Origin: Polynucleobacter duraquae
GTDB lineage: Bacteria > Pseudomonadota > Gammaproteobacteria > Burkholderiales > Burkholderiaceae
DNA: 64,000 nucleotides
Assembly (NCBI RefSeq): GCF_000973625.1
Contig: NZ_CP007501.1
Coordinates: 1,736,001-1,800,000, forward strand
Direction: 5' to 3'
How positions within the stretch are numbered: position 1 is the stretch's first letter; every line of letters starts with the position of its first letter. Positions 59,036-64,000 of this stretch are shown in pieces. The notes under the pieces are model-generated. The model worked only from the letters and a program-made list of their open reading frames with translations, was not told where the DNA came from and searched no databases. A program made the translations under genes and the position numbers.

Positions 59036-60477
59036 TTAGTCATGATCTGATGGCCCCTATTATGTTTGGGGGGCTGATTCTATTTTTGTTACTTGGCTAT
59101 CCTGCCGCTTTTTCTCTTGGCGCTGTTGGCTTGTTCTTTGCCTTTATCGGCATTGAAATGGGTATGTTCCAGCCCACTTTTTTGCAAGCTTTGCCAGATC
59201 GAGTCTTTGGCATTCTTTCTAATGACCTGCTACTTTCCATTCCCTTCTTCACGTTTATGGGAGCCATTCTTGAAAAGTGCGGCTTAGCAGAAGACATGCT
59301 TGAGGGATTGGGGCAATTATTTGGCCCCGTCCGCGGCGGCCTTGCTTACGCGGTCATTCTGGTTGGTGCTATTTTGGGCGCAATCACCGGAACAGTAGCA
59401 GCTTCAGTCATTGCTATGGGATTGATTTCTCTGCCAGTGATGTTGCGCTATGGATATAACCCACGAGTAGCAACCGGCGTGATTGCTGCCTCTGGCACGA
59501 TCACTCAATTGATCCCACCTTCACTTGTGTTGATCGTACTTGCCGATCAATTAGGTAAGTCTGTTGGCGATATGTATGCCGGCGCTATTGGACCATCCAT
59601 TATTCAAGTATCCCTTTTCTGTTTATTCATCTTCTTTCTGTCGATCTTTAGACCACAGGATGTACCAGCACTGCCTCCGGAAGCTCGTCCAAAAATTGAT
59701 TGGAAGTTATTCAAAAAAATCCTTTGGGGCATTGTTCCGTCAATTGCACTTATCTTCTTAGTTTTAGGAACGATTCTGATGGGTCTTGCAACACCTACGG
59801 AGGGTGGTGCAATGGGTTCAGTTGGTGCCTTAGTGCTGGCAGCTATGAACAAGCGCCTCCAAAAAACGCTCGTCTGGGAAGCCATGACATCCACCATGCG
59901 TATTAATGCCATGGTGATCTTTATTTTGATTGGCTCAACTGTATTTGGCCTAACCTTTAGAGGTGTGGATGGGGATCTATGGATTGAAGAGCTTCTCTCA
60001 GGACTTCCAGGTGGGCAAGTTGGCTTCTTGATTGCAGTGAACTTATTTGTTTTCTTCTTGGCCTTCTTTTTAGATTACTTTGAGATCGCATTTATCATCA
60101 TTCCGTTACTGGCGCCAGTTGCTGAAAAGCTCGGCATTGATCTCATTTGGTTCGGTGTGCTTTTAGGGGCAAATATGCAAACCTCGTTCATGCATCCGCC
60201 ATTTGGATTTGCATTGTTTTACTTGCGAGGGGTAGCCGATAAAACCGTCAAAAGCTCGGATATTTATTATGGAGCGCTCCCCTGGGTTGGCTTACAACTC
60301 ATCTTGGTAGCCATCATCATCTTTATTCCAGAAACTGTGACTTACTTTGTTGATAAGCCAGCAGCCGTCTTTGATGCCAGCGGTCCTTCCGTTGATCCAT
60401 TGGCTGGAGTAGAACAAAATGAGATTAAGGTTGACTCTAGTGCGGATATTGAACGCCAACTAAGAGAAAATAAATAA
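59032..60477 (+). CDS. dctM: TRAP transporter large permease (DctM)
   Basis: A 481-aa polytopic Na+-coupled permease of the DctM family. Signature stretches are LLSIPFFTFMGAILEKCGLAEDML, in part, GAILGAITGTVAASVIAMGLI, ASGTITQLIPPSLVLIVLAD and FIIIPLLAPVAEKLGID, with TSFMHPPFGFALFYLRGV. The C-terminal tail after residue 445 is hydrophilic. It is coupled to dctQ, and the gamma-glutamyltransferase gene starts 37 bases later. Confidence 0.95.
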   Translation: MISHDLMAPIMFGGLILFLLLGYPAAFSLGAVGLFFAFIGIEMGMFQPTFLQALPDRVFGILSNDLLLSIPFFTFMGAILEKCGLAEDMLEGLGQLFGPVRGGLAYAVILVGAILGAITGTVAASVIAMGLISLPVMLRYGYNPRVATGVIAASGTITQLIPPSLVLIVLADQLGKSVGDMYAGAIGPSIIQVSLFCLFIFFLSIFRPQDVPALPPEARPKIDWKLFKKILWGIVPSIALIFLVLGTILMGLATPTEGGAMGSVGALVLAAMNKRLQKTLVWEAMTSTMRINAMVIFILIGSTVFGLTFRGVDGDLWIEELLSGLPGGQVGFLIAVNLFVFFLAFFLDYFEIAFIIIPLLAPVAEKLGIDLIWFGVLLGANMQTSFMHPPFGFALFYLRGVADKTVKSSDIYYGALPWVGLQLILVAIIIFIPETVTYFVDKPAAVFDASGPSVDPLAGVEQNEIKVDSSADIERQLRENK

Positions 60478-60514
60478 CATCTATCTTGAGATGGTGATCT
60501 AAGGAGTTTTATTA

Positions 60515-62113
60515 ATGCAACAAAAATGGGGTATTCGAGGGATGGCGGTAGCGCCTCACTCATTAGCATCTGAATCAGCTTTAGCAGTACTGCGTGAGGG
60601 CGGCAATGCCTTAGAAGCCATGGTGGCAGCAGCAGCTACCATTGCCGTCGTTTATCCCCATATGAACTCGATTGGCGGCGACTCTTTCTGGGTGGTTCAT
60701 TCACCCGGCAAAGCGATGGGTGGCATTGATGCCTGTGGCGCCGCTGCCGGTTTAGCAAGCAAAAATTGGTATGCGGAACGAGGTGTTACCAAGGCCATTC
60801 CTTTTCGGGGTGCGATTGCAGCCAATACTGTAGCTGGCACTATCTCTGGATGGGGAGCAGCTCAGAAACTTTCACAACAAGGTCTGGGGGGCAAGCTACC
60901 ACTCTCACGCCTGCTAGCGGATGCTATTCATTACGCTGAAGCTGGCGTACCAGTAACGCATAGCCAATCGAGCTTGACTGAAAAAAAACGGGCTGAGTTA
61001 ATTGATATTCCTGGATTTGCGCAAACATTTCTTGTGGATGGCCAAGCACCGCTAACGGGCAGCATCTTTAAGCAAGAGCGTCTTGCTAAGACCTTGCGTC
61101 AGATCTCCAAAAAAGGGACTGAAGATTACTATCGCGGCGATTTGGCTGAGCTCCTTGCCAACGAGCTCACAGAGATTGGGAGCCCCCTCAGACTTGGAGA
61201 TCTGCATCGTCACCAGGCAAAACTGATTGATCCACTTGAACTAAAACATAGTTCGGGCAATGTCTACAACATGACCCCGCCTACTCAGGGCGTTGTATCT
61301 TTAATGATCATTGGCATTCTGGATCAGCTCGATCTCAAACGCTTCAAAGTGGATAGCACTGAATATGTTCATCACTGTGTAGAGGCTACCAAGCAAGCCT
61401 TCAAGGTACGAGATCAGTTCGTCACTGACCCCGCTTACATGACAAAGCATGCGCAATCTTTCTTAGATCCTGCCCTCTTAAAGAAGTTAGCGAAGAATAT
61501 TGATCCTGAAAAAGCCCTACCTTGGGGGCAAGGTAAAGGACCGGCCGACACAATTTGGATGGGCGTGGTTGATGGCAATGGAAATTGCGTTTCCTTTATT
61601 CAGAGTATTTATCACGAGTTTGGTGCAGGTATTGTTTTGCCGAAATCAGGCGTGAACTGGCAGAACCGAGGTTGCAGCTTCTCACTAGATCCAAAAACAC
61701 TCAATCACCTTGAGCCCTATCGCAAACCATTCCATACATTGAATCCAGCAATGGCTTTATTTAAAGATGGTCGATCTATGGTCTATGGCACGATGGGTGG
61801 TGATGGTCAACCTCAAACCCAATGCGCAGTATTTACTCGTACAGCGACTTACGGCTTAGATCCGCAAGATGCTATTAGTCGCCCCCGCTGGTTGCTTGGT
61901 AGAACCTGGGGACAAACCAGCGACAGCTTAAAGCTAGAGTCGCGCTTTAGTCCTTGGGTTGCAAAAGAACTGCATGCCTTAGGTCACGAGGTGGAAATGC
62001 TCGATGCCTTTGATGAAACTGTAGGTCATGCGGGGTGCATTATTCGTGACCCCTCTGGTACTTTGCATGGCGGCTGGGATCCTCGCAGCGATGGTGCAGT
62101 TAGCGCGTTTTAG
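60515..62113 (+). CDS. Gamma-glutamyltransferase-family protein, YwrD-like
   Basis: An N-terminal nucleophile (Ntn) hydrolase precursor of 532 aa. The nucleophile should be T346 (after PAD, before IWMGVVDGNGN), which on self-cleavage gives a 345-aa large and 187-aa small chain. MTPPTQGVVSLM and MGGDGQPQTQ match the oxyanion and glutamate-pocket regions. No signal peptide is visible, so it is probably cytosolic, as in the YwrD/acylase-like branch rather than the periplasmic Ggt. It follows the TRAP genes on the same strand and may process the imported substrate. Its last 14 bases overlap the convergent TRIC gene. Confidence 0.87.
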   Translation: MQQKWGIRGMAVAPHSLASESALAVLREGGNALEAMVAAAATIAVVYPHMNSIGGDSFWVVHSPGKAMGGIDACGAAAGLASKNWYAERGVTKAIPFRGAIAANTVAGTISGWGAAQKLSQQGLGGKLPLSRLLADAIHYAEAGVPVTHSQSSLTEKKRAELIDIPGFAQTFLVDGQAPLTGSIFKQERLAKTLRQISKKGTEDYYRGDLAELLANELTEIGSPLRLGDLHRHQAKLIDPLELKHSSGNVYNMTPPTQGVVSLMIIGILDQLDLKRFKVDSTEYVHHCVEATKQAFKVRDQFVTDPAYMTKHAQSFLDPALLKKLAKNIDPEKALPWGQGKGPADTIWMGVVDGNGNCVSFIQSIYHEFGAGIVLPKSGVNWQNRGCSFSLDPKTLNHLEPYRKPFHTLNPAMALFKDGRSMVYGTMGGDGQPQTQCAVFTRTATYGLDPQDAISRPRWLLGRTWGQTSDSLKLESRFSPWVAKELHALGHEVEMLDAFDETVGHAGCIIRDPSGTLHGGWDPRSDGAVSAF

Positions 62114-62729
62114 TAATGAATAATTTAGGTACGCGCAGATCCCAATAAATGGCTGCTGCGCGTAACCCAAAAATTGCGAGCATGCAGATTACCGATCCTT
62201 CAAGCGTGTACGCAGGGAAGAAATTCAGAATCAGGACGTAGATACAGCAGCCTAAGGTTACGGGAATGGCATACAGCTCGTGTGACATGAGTAGCGTTTT
62301 TCTGCCAGCCAAAATATCGCGCAATAAACCACCGCCAACGGCTGTCACTACTCCTAAAATTACTGGCGCTACCGGTAAACCAAATCCCAAATTCCACGCT
62401 TTATCGACTCCCTGAATTCCAAATAAAGCGGCTCCAAGACCATCGATGTAGAGCATCCAACGATAAATCTGCGGTTGTGTAAAAAAAGATTCAGCAATAA
62501 AGGTCACTATGCAAGCACCTAAAGCAACCCAAATGTAGATTTGAGCAATTGACCAAAATGCTGGTACTTCCAAAATGATGTCGCGTAAAGTACCGCCACC
62601 AATTGCCGTAATAACGCCTAAGACCATCACACCAAACAGATCAACACCACGATCAGCAATAGCAAGTACACCAGTGACCGCAAAAGCAATCGTTGCAATG
62701 ACGCCAATCCAGAAATTAATTTGTTCCAT
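62100..62729 (-). CDS. TRIC/UPF0126 family trimeric cation channel protein (YadS/YicG-like)
   Basis: A 209-aa membrane protein with seven hydrophobic segments arranged as two similar halves. Each half carries the conserved glycine-rich kinked helix: GGGTLRDIILEVP and GGGLLRDILAGRK. Bacterial members form trimers permeable to monovalent cations. Its end overlaps the ggt gene by 14 bases in antisense; it diverges from maiA with 78 bases between starts. Confidence 0.92.
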   Translation of the reverse strand: MEQINFWIGVIATIAFAVTGVLAIADRGVDLFGVMVLGVITAIGGGTLRDIILEVPAFWSIAQIYIWVALGACIVTFIAESFFTQPQIYRWMLYIDGLGAALFGIQGVDKAWNLGFGLPVAPVILGVVTAVGGGLLRDILAGRKTLLMSHELYAIPVTLGCCIYVLILNFFPAYTLEGSVICMLAIFGLRAAAIYWDLRVPKLFITKTR

Positions 62730-62807
62730 AGCCCATAGTCTAATTCACTGTTGAGACAATCCATCAAGCCCTGAATATACTGAGGGCTTATTCTTTAGGA
62801 GCTCATC

Positions 62808-63476
62808 ATGAATACTCAGCTTTATAGTTTTTGGCGCAGCTCAGCAGCCTTTCGGGTACGCATCGCCCTCAATTTAAAAAATCTTGATTACGAAGTGATT
62901 CCTGTTCATCTTGTAAAAAATGGTGGCGAACAAATTTCCCCTGAATACGCCAAAAAAAATCCGAATCGCTTGGTTCCTCTTTATAGTGATGGAACTCACA
63001 GCATCCACCAGTCTCTTGCCATCATTGAGTACCTAGAGGAGACTCATCCAAGCCCATCACTTTTGCCAAAGAATGCAATTGATAGAGCTTGGGTACGCTC
63101 ATTGGCGATGGATATCGCGATTGATATTCACCCGATTAGTAATTTACGGGTATTGCGATATCTGATGCAAAAGTTAGGTATCAGTGTGGAATCAAAAGAG
63201 GCGTGGTATCAACACTGGATAGTATTAGGATTAGATAGCCTTGAGAAACAATTAAGCGCTAATGCAAGAGTAGGTCACTTTGCGTGCGGCGATCAGCCCG
63301 GCTTGATCGACATTTGTTTAATTCCTCAAATTTTCAATGCATTAAGCATCAAGATGGATATGAGGACCTATCCCACGCTGATGAAGATATTTAATGAATG
63401 CATGAAGCTACCAGCGTTTATGAATGCCTCTTGGGAAAAACAAATTGATGCGGAAGGACTGAACCCCTCTATCTAA
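62808..63476 (+). CDS. maiA: Maleylacetoacetate isomerase (zeta-class GST)
   Basis: Glutathione-dependent isomerase of tyrosine and aromatic acid breakdown. The 222-aa product opens with YSFWRSSAAFRVRIALNLKN, carrying the zeta-class SSxxxRVR motif that binds glutathione, then NPNRLVPLY and HQSLAIIEYLEETHP. The C-terminal domain has the family's GDQPGLIDICLIPQIFNA. AGGAG precedes the ATG. Related enzymes act on maleylpyruvate; which is used cannot be told since fumarylacetoacetase and dioxygenase genes are not in the window. Confidence 0.88.
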   Translation: MNTQLYSFWRSSAAFRVRIALNLKNLDYEVIPVHLVKNGGEQISPEYAKKNPNRLVPLYSDGTHSIHQSLAIIEYLEETHPSPSLLPKNAIDRAWVRSLAMDIAIDIHPISNLRVLRYLMQKLGISVESKEAWYQHWIVLGLDSLEKQLSANARVGHFACGDQPGLIDICLIPQIFNALSIKMDMRTYPTLMKIFNECMKLPAFMNASWEKQIDAEGLNPSI

Positions 63477-64000
63477 CTTGGGATTCCATCATTTTAACTA
63501 GAGCGTAAACAGATTCATTATATGGCGTTGCAATTCCATACTGCTTACCCAATTCAATAATATAACCATTTAAAAAATCAATTTCTGTCATTTTATTTTT
63601 TGCTAAATCTTGGGCAGTTGATGAAACTTGAGTAGCCATCGTAGTCGCTATGGCATCGTTGATTGCAAGCGCCTCCGAAATAGTGATATTCACTTCTTCA
63701 AGAGCAGCAATCGTCACGAACTCTTTAACAATTTCTTCAATCAGCTTGACAGTATCTGGAGATTTCACCATATCTCCATAAGTTATCTGACCAATTCCTG
63801 AAATAGCATTAAAAGAACAGTTCACCAAAAACTTTAGCCACATCTCTCTTTTAATCTGCGGGCTAATCGCACACGGAACATCTACGACTTCAAACAGTTT
63901 GCATATCTCTTTCAGATTTTGGTCATCTCCTAAGGTACTTTCTTTCATATCACCAATCAGTAGCTCACCTCTACCGTGATGTTTCATAGTTCTATGACCG
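63469..64000 (-). CDS. Ketopantoate reductase family protein (N-terminus beyond window)
   Basis: The C-terminal part (about 177 residues) of a PanE/ApbA-type 2-dehydropantoate 2-reductase. The frame remains open to the right edge upstream of the methionine at 63987, so the NADPH-binding Rossmann domain lies outside. Visible are GRGELLIGD, the catalytic-lysine segment MWLKFLVNCSFNAISGI with its N-x(3)-N-like polar positions, and the helical C-terminal domain ending EIDFLNGYIIELGKQYGIATPYN. Family members also include other 2-oxo-acid reductases. It overlaps the maiA end by eight bases in antisense. Confidence 0.88.
   Translation of the reverse strand, partial: GHRTMKHHGRGELLIGDMKESTLGDDQNLKEICKLFEVVDVPCAISPQIKREMWLKFLVNCSFNAISGIGQITYGDMVKSPDTVKLIEEIVKEFVTIAALEEVNITISEALAINDAIATTMATQVSSTAQDLAKNKMTEIDFLNGYIIELGKQYGIATPYNESVYALVKMMESQVR

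Overview
The window looks like core chromosome of a free-living betaproteobacterium of the Burkholderiales, most probably a Polynucleobacter-like organism. This is inferred from the moderate base composition, short intergenic gaps and Burkholderiales-type gene orders (ubiA next to recG; queA-tgt-yajC-secD-secF; pgk-pyk-fba-purC-purE-purK; a DUF4212/solute symporter/exonuclease/CBS-DUF294 cluster). Taxon and family assignments rest on recognised protein motifs; no database search was possible.

Layout. 1-16.1 kb: ubiA (cut by the left edge) and recG on the minus strand, then queA-tgt-yajC-secD-secF (tRNA queuosine and Sec export), purB-waaA, a small GST, mnmA, and the three-gene proton-translocating transhydrogenase pntAA-pntAB-pntB with a strong terminator. 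16.1-18.6 kb: a small AT-rich accessory islet with two short unknown ORFs, an RgpF-like protein and a GT2 glycosyltransferase (surface polysaccharide). 18.7-20.8 kb: groES-groEL with a CIRCE operator. 20.9-26.5 kb: a three-gene signalling operon (degenerate EAL-domain protein, LuxR-type response regulator, BvgS/EvgS-like hybrid kinase with a periplasmic solute-binding domain) followed by the PBP4-type peptidase dacB. 26.4-34 kb: a minus-strand glycolysis/purine cluster pgk-pyk-fba-purC-purE-purK plus the tRNA t6A gene sua5. 34.2-39.7 kb: ilvE, a small zinc-finger protein, waaF, two poorly known genes, bepA and moaC. 39.8-47.1 kb: a lone type IV pilin, a TerC protein, sucC-sucD, recA-recX under a LexA box, a DUF2878 protein and a Na+/H+ antiporter-family protein. 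47.2-53.5 kb: DUF4212 plus sodium/solute symporter, a TPR protein, a small membrane protein, a DEDDh exonuclease and a cNMP/CBS/DUF294 protein, then a tRNA with anticodon CAT. 53.5-64 kb: DedA, a small secreted protein, a MOSC protein, an MHS-type MFS carrier, a TRAP transporter (dctP-dctQ-dctM) coupled to a gamma-glutamyltransferase-family enzyme, a TRIC-type channel, a maleylacetoacetate isomerase and a ketopantoate reductase cut by the right edge.

No CRISPR array, insertion sequence, prophage or recognisable defence island was seen. The most interesting locus is the EAL-like/regulator/hybrid-kinase operon at 20997-24884. It resembles Bordetella bvgR-bvgA-bvgS in content, its EAL protein has lost the c-di-GMP phosphodiesterase residues, and a palindrome of BvgA/EvgA-like type lies between its putative promoter and its first gene.
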